A stretch of DNA of 64,000 bases, from NCBI RefSeq assembly GCF_001647715.1, contig NZ_CP015600.1, positions 4,588,001-4,652,000 on the forward strand, read 5' to 3'. Below are positions 45,122 to 54,059 of this stretch, in pieces (the first letter of the stretch is position 1; each line of letters starts with the position of its first letter). Under the pieces are notes generated by a model, which ran no database searches, was not told the DNA's origin, and was given only the letters and a program-made list of their open reading frames with translations. The DNA is from Pseudomonas antarctica (lineage in GTDB: Bacteria > Pseudomonadota > Gammaproteobacteria > Pseudomonadales > Pseudomonadaceae). Both the position numbers and the translations under genes were made by a program.

Positions 45122-46339
45122 ATGTCACCGCTGATTCGCTTACTCGCCAGCTTTATCGCCCTGATGATGGCCATGGGCATTGGCCGTTTCGCCCTTACGC
45201 CGCAGATGCCGCATTTGCTCAGCGAGGGGCAGATCGACCTGACCGGCGCCGGGCTGATTGCCGCTGCCAACTACCTGGGCTACTTCGTCGGTGCGGTGGA
45301 TTCGATTTTTGCCCGTAGCCATCATCATGTCCGCGGGCGTCTCTATGGCGGGCTGTGGTTGTGCGTACTGCTGACGCTGGCGTCGTATTGGGCGCATGGG
45401 TTCTGGCCCCACCTGCTGCTGCGCTTCGGGACGGGGGTCGCGAGTGCCTGGGCGCTGGTGATGATCACCAGTTTGAGTCAGCCGCTGGCGATTGCCGCCG
45501 GGCGCCCACGCCTGGGTGCCTTGGTATTTGCCGGGCCGGGGCTGGGGATTTTACTGACTGGTTTGCTGGCCCTGGGCTCGAACTTGCTGGGGCAAAGCTC
45601 TGCCACGCTGTGGCTCGTCTATGGCGTGGTGGCACTGGTCATGCTGCTGGCAATTCTGCCGTTCTTGCCTCAGCCGACTACCACGGTTGCTCCCACCTCC
45701 AGCACGGGCAGCAACGAAAGCATCGCGCATTTGTGCTGGATTTATTTCCTGTACGGCCTGGGCTACATCATCCCGGCGACCTTTCTGTCGCAGATGGCCA
45801 GCGCGCAATTCCAGGGTGCGTGGCAAGCCGATCTGTTCTGGCCGTGCTTCGGCCTCGCTGCCGCAATCGGGGTCGTGGTGGTGAGCTTGCGCCGGCATCA
45901 CCCACACACCACCCGTCGATGGCTGATGACCACCCTGTGGCTGCAAGCAGCTGGCGTGTTCGCCTGCTTGCTGGGCAATGGCTGGGGCCTGGCGCTGGGA
46001 GTATTGCTGTGCGGTACGCCGTTCCTGGCGTGCATGATGCTGGTGATGCAACGCTTGCGGGACGTCGCGCCCCACGGCTACCAGCGCAGCACCGGCTTGC
46101 TGACGGCGAGCTTCGCCATCGGTCAATTGAGTGGGCCGTTGCTGGCCTCGGTGAGCAGTCATCTGAGCGGCGGCCTGCAACCGGCGCTGGTGATTGCAGG
46201 TGCAGGCCTGTTGGTGGCGGGCGCGGTGTTACTGCGCCCTGCCGCTGCTGTCAGCCAGCAACCATTGGCGCGGGCAGGCGAACCTGCTCTCGCCGCGCCA
46301 GGATCAGGAAAAACAGCCCACCCAGGAAGCAACCGGTAA
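45122..46339 (+). CDS. YbfB/YjiJ-family MFS transporter
   Basis: 405 residues, about 12 helices, with the N-terminal LLASFIALMMAMGIGRFALTPQMP typical of the YbfB/YjiJ branch (GxGRF motif). Substrate unknown; efflux is assumed for the family. It is probably regulated by the divergent LysR gene. Its last 89 bases overlap, tail to tail, the end of the convergent NCS1 gene; the tail there is a hydrophilic extension of low complexity (AGEPALAAPGSG), which may be read only because of the overlap. Confidence 0.85.
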   Translation: MSPLIRLLASFIALMMAMGIGRFALTPQMPHLLSEGQIDLTGAGLIAAANYLGYFVGAVDSIFARSHHHVRGRLYGGLWLCVLLTLASYWAHGFWPHLLLRFGTGVASAWALVMITSLSQPLAIAAGRPRLGALVFAGPGLGILLTGLLALGSNLLGQSSATLWLVYGVVALVMLLAILPFLPQPTTTVAPTSSTGSNESIAHLCWIYFLYGLGYIIPATFLSQMASAQFQGAWQADLFWPCFGLAAAIGVVVVSLRRHHPHTTRRWLMTTLWLQAAGVFACLLGNGWGLALGVLLCGTPFLACMMLVMQRLRDVAPHGYQRSTGLLTASFAIGQLSGPLLASVSSHLSGGLQPALVIAGAGLLVAGAVLLRPAAAVSQQPLARAGEPALAAPGSGKTAHPGSNR

Positions 46340-47693
46340 ACCAGGCAAAGTTGGCCATGCCCTGCAACGCCGGCGTGAACGTGATCGCAACGCCCACCAG
46401 CGTCGCCGCTAGCAGCGCTTTGACCGCCGTCCAGTTCACGCCGCCATCGAAGTAATAGCGCCCGCTCGGGCTGTCATCAAATAGGGCATCCACATCGATT
46501 TTCTGTTTTTTGACCCAATAGAAATCCACCAACAGGATTCCAAACAGCGGCCCGATAAAGGCGGCGAGGATATCCAGGGTGTAGTGGATCATCAGCGGGT
46601 TATTGAACAGGTTCCACGGCGTGATAAAGATCGAGGCCACCGCCGCGATCATGCCACCGGCACGCCAGCTGATTTTGCTCGGCGCAACGTTGGCAAAGTC
46701 AAACGCCGGAGAAACGAAGTTGGCGACGATATTGATGCCGATGGTCGCCGTCACGAAGGCAAAGGCACCGAGTAGCACAGCCATGCTGTTGTCGATGCGC
46801 GAAACGGTGGCAATCGGGTCGTGCAGCATTTCGCCAAACACCGGCAAGGTGCCCGAAACGATTACAACCGTCACCAGCGAGAATGCCAGGAAATTCACCG
46901 GCAACCCCCAAAAATTGCCGCGTCGCACGTCCTGCATGCTGCGGCAGTAGCGGCTGAAATCACCGAAATTCAGCGTAGGCCCCGAGAAGTAAGACACCAC
47001 CAGCGCCGTCGCCACAATGACTTGGCCAAAAGCCTGCCAGCCTGACAGGGATTTTTCCGCAAGGGTAAAGCTGATATTCGCCCAGCCCGCCTTCCACACA
47101 ATCCAGCCAGCCAGGGCAAACATCACCGCATAGACCACCGGCCCCGCCCAGTCGATAAAGCGGCGGATGGATTCCATGCCGGCCCAGAACACAGCGGCCT
47201 GCAACACCCATAAGCTGAGGAAACCAAACCAGCCCAAATAGGACAGACCTGCGAAATGCGGTTCTGCGTACACCGCCATTTGTGGGAAGAAGCGCAGCAC
47301 CACGATGATCAAGGCACTCGACGCCAAGTACGTTTGAATCCCGTACCACGCCACTGCGATCAGGCCGCGAATCACCGCCGGAATGTTCGCACCGAACACC
47401 CCAAAGGCCAGCCGGCAGATGACCGGATACGGCACTGCAGCTTGCTGGCTCGGCTTGGCAACCAGGTTGGCGATCAGTTGCACAATGCAAATACCCGCGA
47501 GCAAGGCGATCAACACCTGCCAACTGGCCAGCCCAAGGGCGAACAGGCTGGCGGCGAATACATAGCCGCCGACGCTGTGCACGTCGCTCATCCAAAAGGC
47601 GAAAATGTTGTACCAGGTCCACTTTTGCGGCAGTGGGCCCAAATCCTGGTTGTACAGGCGCGGGCTGTAGCCGTTGGGCAATTGTTCGGTCAT
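46251..47693 (-). CDS. NCS1-family nucleobase:cation symporter
   Basis: 480 residues from the ATG at 47693, which has GAGGAG 8 bases upstream; a 35-codon in-frame extension upstream is rejected. It starts with YSPRLYNQDLGPLPQKWTWYN and has WMSDVHSVGGYVFAASLF and SGPTLNFGDFSRYCR, features of the hydantoin/allantoin/uracil branch of NCS1. Sodium- or proton-coupled uptake of a purine or pyrimidine derivative is expected. No catabolic genes lie beside it to fix the substrate. Overlaps the convergent MFS gene. Confidence 0.88.
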   Translation of the reverse strand: MTEQLPNGYSPRLYNQDLGPLPQKWTWYNIFAFWMSDVHSVGGYVFAASLFALGLASWQVLIALLAGICIVQLIANLVAKPSQQAAVPYPVICRLAFGVFGANIPAVIRGLIAVAWYGIQTYLASSALIIVVLRFFPQMAVYAEPHFAGLSYLGWFGFLSLWVLQAAVFWAGMESIRRFIDWAGPVVYAVMFALAGWIVWKAGWANISFTLAEKSLSGWQAFGQVIVATALVVSYFSGPTLNFGDFSRYCRSMQDVRRGNFWGLPVNFLAFSLVTVVIVSGTLPVFGEMLHDPIATVSRIDNSMAVLLGAFAFVTATIGINIVANFVSPAFDFANVAPSKISWRAGGMIAAVASIFITPWNLFNNPLMIHYTLDILAAFIGPLFGILLVDFYWVKKQKIDVDALFDDSPSGRYYFDGGVNWTAVKALLAATLVGVAITFTPALQGMANFAWFTGCFLGGLFFLILARREQVRLPAPMVAG

Positions 47694-47891
47694 CGCTGGG
47701 CTCCTCGAAATACCGGCCTGCGCTTCCGTAACACGGTGCATACGGAAGGCGGCATGGTTTGTATACGAGGCATTCAGCAGAATGCGTGCCAATGGCACAC
47801 AATCCCTCTGAAATTGCGTCCCAAAGGGGTTCAGCGTGGATTAAAGACGGGGACTCCGCTCAGCAACGGTGCACATAAATCCTGTACACAA

Positions 47892-48290
47892 TCAGTGGTG
47901 CACCCGATGTGCACACAGGTAGCCGACAGTGCAGCATGCGGCCGTCAGAAACATGCCCCAGGCCATGTCCATGATCGCCAGGCCCGCGGACCAGCCTTGC
48001 AACGTGGCCCAATTGCTCAAATCGTAGGTGCCATAGGCGACCAACCCAAGCAAGGCACCGAGGCGCGCAGCACGCTGCCAACTGGCGCTTGGCAGGACTA
48101 CAAACACCACGCAACCGATGACATAGAGCAGATAGAACAACACGGCGGGCAACAGGCGCGGCTGATCAAGCATCAGCGAACCCAGCAGGGACTTGTAGGT
48201 CGGGCCCATGAGGACGCCGAGCCAGAAGCCGTCGAGCACCAGGAAAGCCAGCAAGGTGCCGAGATAGGCGAACAACGATTTTTTGGACAT
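47892..48290 (-). CDS. DUF2177 membrane protein
   Basis: 132 residues with four hydrophobic segments. It opens MSKKSLFAYLGTLLAFLVLDGFWLG and contains GLVAYGTYDLSNWATLQGWS, the DUF2177 signature. AGAGGTGG precedes the ATG. Function unknown. The 198-base gap to the NCS1 gene contains nothing I can identify. Confidence 0.88.
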   Translation of the reverse strand: MSKKSLFAYLGTLLAFLVLDGFWLGVLMGPTYKSLLGSLMLDQPRLLPAVLFYLLYVIGCVVFVVLPSASWQRAARLGALLGLVAYGTYDLSNWATLQGWSAGLAIMDMAWGMFLTAACCTVGYLCAHRVHH

Positions 48291-48301
48291 TCACACCACC
48301 T

Positions 48302-48327
48302 CTGCAGGAGCACATTTGCTCCTACAG
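48302..48327. repeat. Short REP-like hairpin
   Basis: CTGCAGGAGCACATTTGCTCCTACAG, with AGGAGCA/TGCTCCT arms, between the S1-domain gene and DUF2177. Confidence 0.55.
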
Positions 48328-48342
48328 AAGAGCAAACCCCAC

Positions 48343-49179
48343 TCAGCTTAGTTCAATGCGGTCGGCATGAATCACAATCTGACCCTGCTTGTAGAGCGCA
48401 CCAATGGCCTTCTTGAAGTTGCCTTTGCTGACGCCGAACAAGTTGCTGATCACTGCCGGGTCGCTTTTATCGCTGACCGGCAAGGTGCCGTTGTTTTCAC
48501 GCAATTTGGCGAGGATTTTCGAGTTCAGGCTGGAGGCCGCTTCCTGGCCGACCGGCTGCAGACTCAGGCTGATGTTGCCATCGGCACGAATCTCTTTGAT
48601 AAAGCCTTTCTCTTCCTTGCCCGGGCGCAGGAACTTGAACACTTCGTTCTTGTGGATCAGGCCCCAGTGCTTGTTGTTGATGATCGCCTTGAAGCCCATG
48701 TCCGTGGCTTCAGCCACCAGCAGATCGACTTCCTGGCCTACCTGGTAGTTGGCAGGCGTCTTGTCCAGGTAGCGGTCCAGCCGTGCAGTGGCGGTGATGC
48801 GCTTGGTGTGCTTGTCGAGGTAGACATGCACGACGCAATATTCCCCGGCGGTCAGCTGACGTTTTTCTTCCGAATACGGCAGCAACAGATCCTTGGGCAA
48901 ACCCCAGTCGAGGAATACGCCAATGCTGTTGACTTCGACTACTTTCAAACTGGCAAATTCGCCGACTTGAACTTTCGGCTTCTCAGTCGTCGCGATAAGT
49001 TTGTCATCGCTGTCCAGATAAATGAAAACGTTAAGCCAGTCTTCATCTTCACTGGGAATATCTTTTGGGATATACCGGTTGGGCAAGAGGATTTCGCCAT
49101 CTTGCGCACCGTCCAGGTACAAACCAAAGTTAGTGTGTTTAACCACTTGCAAGCTGTTGTAGCGCCCGACTAAAGCCAT
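48343..49179 (-). CDS. CvfB-like S1-domain RNA-binding protein
   Basis: 278 residues from the ATG at 49179; a TTG two codons earlier is less likely. It has three S1-like repeats (about 1-60, 66-130, 145-210), with FGLYLDG, IGVFLDWG and MGFKAIINNKHWGLIHKNE, and ends in a winged-helix region with SNLFGVSKGNFKKAIGALYKQG. This is the CvfB/YitL layout; such proteins bind RNA and affect virulence or translation in other bacteria. The exact role in pseudomonads is not known to me. Confidence 0.88.
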   Translation of the reverse strand: MALVGRYNSLQVVKHTNFGLYLDGAQDGEILLPNRYIPKDIPSEDEDWLNVFIYLDSDDKLIATTEKPKVQVGEFASLKVVEVNSIGVFLDWGLPKDLLLPYSEEKRQLTAGEYCVVHVYLDKHTKRITATARLDRYLDKTPANYQVGQEVDLLVAEATDMGFKAIINNKHWGLIHKNEVFKFLRPGKEEKGFIKEIRADGNISLSLQPVGQEAASSLNSKILAKLRENNGTLPVSDKSDPAVISNLFGVSKGNFKKAIGALYKQGQIVIHADRIELS

Positions 49180-49501
49180 TTCCAAATACCCTCGTTACGT
49201 GGGCAGCATTCTACCCGAGTTGCGCTCGGCACGCGCGTTCCCCTGAAAAATCGAGGGCTGGCGTGGCGTTTTACTGGCAGCGCCCCGCTCGTCTGATCAA
49301 TCATTTCAATTTCATCGGGGACGAGCGGCCATCCGCCCTATGGTTTCCAGTTAAAACAGTAAGTTAGGGGGTTATTTCAACGCCAAACTTTGGCTGAATA
49401 TGAGCGCACCCATTATTCCCGGGGGATATTTACCAAGCAATTGTCAAGTATTTCCTGTACGATGCCTGGCCAAGTTAATTTTCTACAGGTTAGTGGCCGC
49501 C
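49180..49501. other. Divergent intergenic region with an inverted repeat
   Basis: About 320 bases between two divergent genes. Arms CCGCTCGTC (49285-49293) and GACGAGCGG (49320-49328) are perfect, with 26 bases between them. The right half is AT-rich and likely holds the promoter of the small gene downstream; I cannot fix its elements. Confidence 0.45.
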
Positions 49502-49681
49502 ATGCGCGTAAAAGCATCCAACAGCAAAGCAAAGCCAGCTCCAGCCGTTGAAACCAGCGAATCGATCAACAGCCAGATTGCTGCGTTCCTCAAGTCCGGC
49601 GGTGAAATCCAGCAAATTGCCAAGGGCGTGAGCGGCCAGACTTTCGGCCCGTCCAAGCAGATCAGCCTGGGCAAGAAGTAA
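49502..49681 (+). CDS. Small basic protein (59 residues)
   Basis: 59 residues starting MRVKASNSKAKPAPAVETSE, a Lys/Ala/Pro-rich disordered N-terminus, then a helix INSQIAAFLKSGGEIQQIAKGVSG and a Gln/Lys tail. No membrane segment. The frame continues 34 codons upstream, but the sequence there looks unlike coding DNA, so the ATG at 49502 is used. The SGGEIQQI...GVSG pattern recurs, from memory, in small pseudomonad proteins of unknown role. Confidence 0.65.
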   Translation: MRVKASNSKAKPAPAVETSESINSQIAAFLKSGGEIQQIAKGVSGQTFGPSKQISLGKK

Positions 49682-49889
49682 CACCCGCGCATTACACCTG
49701 GTCCCTAAGCGTCTTGTCCTCAAGGCGCTAGGACTAGAGCCCGAGACACCCTTTCTGCATCACACCGTATTGCGCTAATCGACGAACGGGGCTCACCGCC
49801 CAGCTTTCGCCGGTATGCTTGCACACGTCTAGTACGGGCATCTGCCCGATTTCCTCTGTCACTGCTCCTCGCTTTTCATGGAGTGAAGC

Positions 49890-50612
49890 ATGCTCAAGCC
49901 CTGCTTTTTTCTGATCGCTGCCCTTGCGGCCAGCCCCTTTGCGCAAGCGCAGATTTTTCAGCGCGAGTTAGGCGATTTCGACCTGAAATTGGGCACCACA
50001 CCAAGCCGCAGCATGGCCCAGGGTCTGGTCAAACCCACCTCGCCCGGTAGCGATTCGTTCCACGGCGGGTTGGACCTGAGCCACAACAGCGGCGTGTATT
50101 TCGGCCAATTCTCACCGAACATGGGGCTGTCATCAGCCAACAACCTCGAAGTCGATTCCTACATGGGCTTCAAACACCCCTTCGACCAAACCCTGGGCTA
50201 TGAAGTGGGCATGATCCACTACAGCTACCCCAAGCTCAGCCCTCTGGACAGCCAGGAGTTCTATGGCGGCCTGAACCTGCTGGGCAATCGCTTCGGCGCC
50301 TCCTTCAGTAACGACCCAGACCGCCAGGACAGCACGCTCTTTGCCGATCTCGGCGGTACGCAACCCTTCGGCATCGGCGTCAGCATGAAGTACACCACTC
50401 ATCAACTGGGCACCCCGGCGTCGGTGGAGGGTGGCTCCATCAGCAGCTTCAGCGACTGGTCGGTACAATTCTCCCGCGCCTGGAAGGGTGTCGACTTGGA
50501 CTTGATCTACAGCGACTCCAGCCTCAGCGGCGGAAGCTGCTCAGCCTACTCAGGACACAATTCGCAATGCGATGGCCTGTTGACCTTGAAGGCTGTGCGG
50601 TCGTTTTATTGA
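49890..50612 (+). CDS. TorF-family putative porin
   Basis: 240 residues with a signal peptide (about 1-20, ending AQA-QI). The mature protein is rich in Gly and aromatic residues in alternating strands (GGLDLSHNSGVYFGQFSPN, YGGLNLLGNRFGASFS) and ends in SFY, as in the TorF/Gcw_chp group. Probable outer membrane beta-barrel; cargo unknown. GGAG lies 8 bases before the ATG. Confidence 0.82.
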   Translation: MLKPCFFLIAALAASPFAQAQIFQRELGDFDLKLGTTPSRSMAQGLVKPTSPGSDSFHGGLDLSHNSGVYFGQFSPNMGLSSANNLEVDSYMGFKHPFDQTLGYEVGMIHYSYPKLSPLDSQEFYGGLNLLGNRFGASFSNDPDRQDSTLFADLGGTQPFGIGVSMKYTTHQLGTPASVEGGSISSFSDWSVQFSRAWKGVDLDLIYSDSSLSGGSCSAYSGHNSQCDGLLTLKAVRSFY

Positions 50613-50678
50613 TGGGCTGAACTGTCGCGCACCGCGCAGGTTCACATGCACTAACCCCATCTGCGCAAGGACCTGCCC

Positions 50679-51545
50679 ATGCTGCGTCGGCTCAAACTTC
50701 TGGTGGTACTGCTGACCTTGAGCCTGGTACTCGCCGGCTGCAATCGTGTAGGCCTCGCCTACCGCAACCTGGACGTGATTATCCCCTGGACCCTCAGCGA
50801 CTACCTGGACATGCATGCCGGGCAGAAGAGCTGGTTCAACGACACACTCAAGCAACACCTGGCCTGGCACTGCACCACGCAATTGCCAGGCTACCTGGAC
50901 TGGCTTGATCGCCTGCAACAGATGGTCGACAACAACCAGGTCACCGATGCCGCGCTACAGGCCCGTACCGTCGAAGCCAAAGAAGCGATTGCTGAAGTGG
51001 CGCGGCAAATCACGCCGTCAGCGATCGAATTGCTCAAAGGCCTGGATGATCAACAGGTCAAGGACATGAACGACGCCCTGGCCAAGGACCTGCGCAAACG
51101 CCAGGACGAATACCTCAAGCCGCCACTGGAACAGCAGATCAAGGAACGCGCCCAGCGCATGAGCAAACGCCTTGACGCGTGGATGGGCCCGCTCAGCGCC
51201 AGCCAGCAAAACCGCGTCACCGCCTGGTCGATTGCGCTGGGTGAGCAAAATGAGCAGTGGATCGGCAACCGCGCCCGCTGGCAGGCGCAATTTATCGCCG
51301 CGGTGCAGCAACGCCAGAGCGCCGACTTCCCACAGAAAATTGAGCAATTGCTGGTGGATCGAGAGAGCCTCTGGCCCCCGGAATACCGGGTCGCCTATGC
51401 CCAGACTGAAGCAGCGGCACGCAGCCTGATTGTGGATTTGATGGCTGAAAGCACCGTGCAGCAACGGCTTAAGCTGACACAGAAGATCGATAGCGTACGC
51501 AACGATTTCAAGGCACTCAAATGCCTCAAGGCTACCGCCATTTAA
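50679..51545 (+). CDS. DUF6279 lipoprotein
   Basis: 288 residues with lipobox LAGC (Cys21), then a helical domain opening VGLAYRNLDVIIPWTLSDYLDM. This pattern matches the DUF6279 group. It has long amphipathic helices and no catalytic motif I can see. Function unknown. It is separated by 66 bases from the TorF-type gene, so it may share its transcript; a REPIN follows. Confidence 0.82.
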   Translation: MLRRLKLLVVLLTLSLVLAGCNRVGLAYRNLDVIIPWTLSDYLDMHAGQKSWFNDTLKQHLAWHCTTQLPGYLDWLDRLQQMVDNNQVTDAALQARTVEAKEAIAEVARQITPSAIELLKGLDDQQVKDMNDALAKDLRKRQDEYLKPPLEQQIKERAQRMSKRLDAWMGPLSASQQNRVTAWSIALGEQNEQWIGNRARWQAQFIAAVQQRQSADFPQKIEQLLVDRESLWPPEYRVAYAQTEAAARSLIVDLMAESTVQQRLKLTQKIDSVRNDFKALKCLKATAI

Positions 51546-51546
51546 A

Positions 51547-51632
51547 ATGTGGGCTTGCTCGCGAAGGCCGTTGTTCAGTCGATCTATCGTGTGACTGATT
51601 CACCGCATTCGCGAGCAAGCCCGCTCCCACAT
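51547..51632. repeat. REPIN-type inverted pair
   Basis: ATGTGGGCTTGCTCGCGAA (left arm, missing AGCG) and TTCGCGAGCAAGCCCGCTCCCACAT, around 40 bases. Confidence 0.85.
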
Positions 51633-51649
51633 GGGCCTGCGTAGTGCCT

Positions 51650-52039
51650 TTAAGCAATCTGCGCCTTCGAAGCTACTTCATCAAACGTCGCCGGCTCCAG
51701 CGCATCCGCCTGCTCATCCAACACCTGACGCGGGTGGTCATTGCCCGGAATCGAACTGTCGATCAGCGCCAGCAGTTGCGCACCTCGCGCAGTCAAAATG
51801 AAGTTCTCACCGTTGCCGCCCTCTTCCTCGGGGCGCGATTCAATGAACTCACGCTTGAACAACAACGCCTCATAGTCGGCAGCGGTCTTTTTAAGCGTGT
51901 CCAGATTGCCGGTGGACTCGCCTGCAGTCGCCTTATCGGCAGCCTCCTGCTCGGCATATTTGCGCGGTGCAAAGCTGCCCTCGCCATTCTGCACTTCATG
52001 CAGCAGACGTTCGATCAAATCCCAGTTGTAAGTCGTCAT
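51650..52039 (-). CDS. Small soluble protein, DUF2513-like
   Basis: 129 residues from the ATG at 52039, which has an excellent AGGAGG. It opens MTTYNWDLIERLLHEVQNGE and has FILTARGAQLLALIDS, reminiscent of the DUF2513 (phage-type winged-helix) proteins, but the match is loose. The C-terminus is acidic and ends KAQIA. No membrane segment. Function unknown. Confidence 0.65.
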   Translation of the reverse strand: MTTYNWDLIERLLHEVQNGEGSFAPRKYAEQEAADKATAGESTGNLDTLKKTAADYEALLFKREFIESRPEEEGGNGENFILTARGAQLLALIDSSIPGNDHPRQVLDEQADALEPATFDEVASKAQIA

Positions 52040-52194
52040 CCTGATTCCTCCTGCAGGCCGTTGGAAAAGTAGCCCGTCTAAAGGTGTGACATGCCCCGTG
52101 ACTGGCCGTTCAGCCGAATGGACGGGCGTCATTTCTCTGAACTTTCCAGACGTTCGCCCCCTCAACTGAACACCACTGCCAAGGACGTCCGACC

Positions 52195-52470
52195 ATGAAA
52201 ACCCTGAAGAACCTGGCCATCGCCGCCACGTTGATGACCGCCCTGCCCGTTTGGGCGTGCACACCGGAAGAGGCCACGGCGAAACGCGAGCAACTGGCAC
52301 AGGAAGTGACCAAGCTCACGAAGCAAAACCCCACCAAGGCCAAAGAAATAAATGCAGAGCTGCAGAAAATGGATATGGACACGACCGCTGCCGATTTACC
52401 CGACAAATGCCAATTGATCGATCAACGCCTGAAAGACCTCGACGAAGCCGCCGCCAAGACAAAAAACTGA
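52195..52470 (+). CDS. Small exported helical protein
   Basis: 91 residues with a signal peptide (ending VWA-CT, about 21), a mature Cys-x19-region with EEATAKREQLAQEVTKLTKQ and a second Cys in DKCQLIDQ. Two helices held by a disulphide between C22 and the later Cys is a reasonable model (inference). AAGGA precedes the ATG and a terminator follows. Function unknown. Confidence 0.78.
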   Translation: MKTLKNLAIAATLMTALPVWACTPEEATAKREQLAQEVTKLTKQNPTKAKEINAELQKMDMDTTAADLPDKCQLIDQRLKDLDEAAAKTKN

Positions 52471-52476
52471 AGGCAT

Positions 52477-52504
52477 AAAAAAACCGGACATCGTCCGGTT
52501 TTTT
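52477..52504. terminator. Bidirectional intrinsic terminator
   Basis: AAAACCGGAC / GTCCGGTTTT stem with an ATC loop, flanked by A- and T-runs, between convergent genes. Confidence 0.9.
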
Positions 52505-52519
52505 CATATCAACGCAACC

Positions 52520-53866
52520 TTACTCGGCAGCAGGCGCTTCTGGCTTGCGACGCTTGAGCGGCGCCATGCCGTCCTTGCTGACGAGCGACAGGTTGTCGGT
52601 CTTCGGCCGATTGGCGATCTTGCGCTTGGTCGGCGACTTGGCGCCGGCCTTTTTCTTGTCGCCCTTGGCATCGACTTTTTTCTTCTTCACGCCGACGGCT
52701 TTGCCCGACGCCTTGACCTTCTTCGGCCCGGTGTAAGTGCCTTTGACTTCCTTGATGGTGCGGCGCTCGAACGACTGCTTGAGGTAGCGTTCGATGCTCG
52801 ACATCAGGTTCCAGTCGCCGTGACAGATCAGCGAGATCGCCAGGCCATTGTTGCCGGCACGCCCGGTACGGCCGATACGGTGCACGTATTCGTCGCCGCT
52901 GCGTGGCATATCGAAGTTGATGACCATGTCCAGGCCATCCACGTCCAGGCCGCGGGCAGCAACGTCGGTGGCCACCAGGATTTTCACGCCGCCGGCCTTG
53001 AGACGGTCGATGGCCAGCTTGCGATCCTTCTGGTCTTTCTCACCGTGCAGCACGAATGCCTTGTAGTCCTGCGCGACCAAGCGACCGTAGATACGGTCGG
53101 CAGCGGCGCGGGTATTGGTGAATACGATGGCTTTTTGATAGGTCTCGTTGGCCAGCAGCCAGTTGAGGATCTGTTCTTTGTGCACATTGTGGTCGGCCAT
53201 GACGATCTGCTGGCGCGTGGTCGCGTTCAGATCGCTGACGTTGTTGACCTGCAAGTGCTCAGGATTGTTCAGGACCTTGGCAACCATGTCGCGCAGGGTC
53301 GAACCGCCGGTGGTGGCGGAAAAGAGCATGGTCTGCTGGCGATTGACGCACTCGGCCACCAGGCGTTGCACATCGTCGGCAAAGCCCATGTCGAGCATGC
53401 GGTCGGCTTCGTCGAGTACCAGTACTTCGACTTCCTTGAGGTCAAGGTTGCCGGCATTGAGTTGCTCGATCATGCGGCCTGGGGTGCCGATCAGAATATC
53501 TGGCACTTTGCGCAGCATCGCGGCCTGGACCTTGAAGTCTTCGCCGCCGGTGATCAGGCCGGACTTGATGAAGGTGAACTGCGAGAAGCGCTCCACTTCC
53601 TTCAAGGTCTGTTGGGCCAGCTCACGGGTCGGCAGCAGGATCAGGGTCTTGATGCTGACACGGACTTTGGCCGGGCCAATCAGGCGGTTCAGAATCGGCA
53701 GGACGAAAGCGGCAGTCTTGCCACTCCCGGTTTGAGCCGTCACCCGCAGGTCACGCCCTTCGAGCGCGAGCGGGATGGCCGCTGCTTGCACAGGCGTAGG
53801 CTCGACAAATTTAAGCTCGGCCACGGCTTTGAGCAGGCGTTCGTGCAGGGCGAATTGGGAAAACAC
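52520..53866 (-). CDS. DEAD-box ATP-dependent RNA helicase
   Basis: 448 residues from a GTG at 53866, which has GAGGT 7 bases before it; the frame is open upstream but that part does not look like a helicase N-terminus. It opens VFSQFALHERLLKAV and has Q-motif PTPVQ, motif I AQTGSGKT, PTRELAQ, DEAD in VLVLDEADRMLDMGF, SAT and HRIGRTGRAG. The C-terminal ~70 residues are Lys-rich and disordered (KKKVDAKGDKKK), likely for RNA binding. RhlE-like by overall build; target RNA unknown. Confidence 0.9.
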   Translation of the reverse strand: MFSQFALHERLLKAVAELKFVEPTPVQAAAIPLALEGRDLRVTAQTGSGKTAAFVLPILNRLIGPAKVRVSIKTLILLPTRELAQQTLKEVERFSQFTFIKSGLITGGEDFKVQAAMLRKVPDILIGTPGRMIEQLNAGNLDLKEVEVLVLDEADRMLDMGFADDVQRLVAECVNRQQTMLFSATTGGSTLRDMVAKVLNNPEHLQVNNVSDLNATTRQQIVMADHNVHKEQILNWLLANETYQKAIVFTNTRAAADRIYGRLVAQDYKAFVLHGEKDQKDRKLAIDRLKAGGVKILVATDVAARGLDVDGLDMVINFDMPRSGDEYVHRIGRTGRAGNNGLAISLICHGDWNLMSSIERYLKQSFERRTIKEVKGTYTGPKKVKASGKAVGVKKKKVDAKGDKKKAGAKSPTKRKIANRPKTDNLSLVSKDGMAPLKRRKPEAPAAE

Positions 53867-54059
53867 GGGTGCTACCTCGAAGAAATACAAAATATCAGCT
53901 GCATAGGGTAACGGTTTCGGGCGTCCAAACCGAGTTTCTTTACGCGAACAGCGCGAATCAGCTGCTTTTTTGTTAAGACATTTGTCCGTAAAACCAACTT
54001 TGTTGCACTTAAATGCTCTAATCGGCCCGTGTTGTCTTACAGAAGAATCGGTTTCACCC

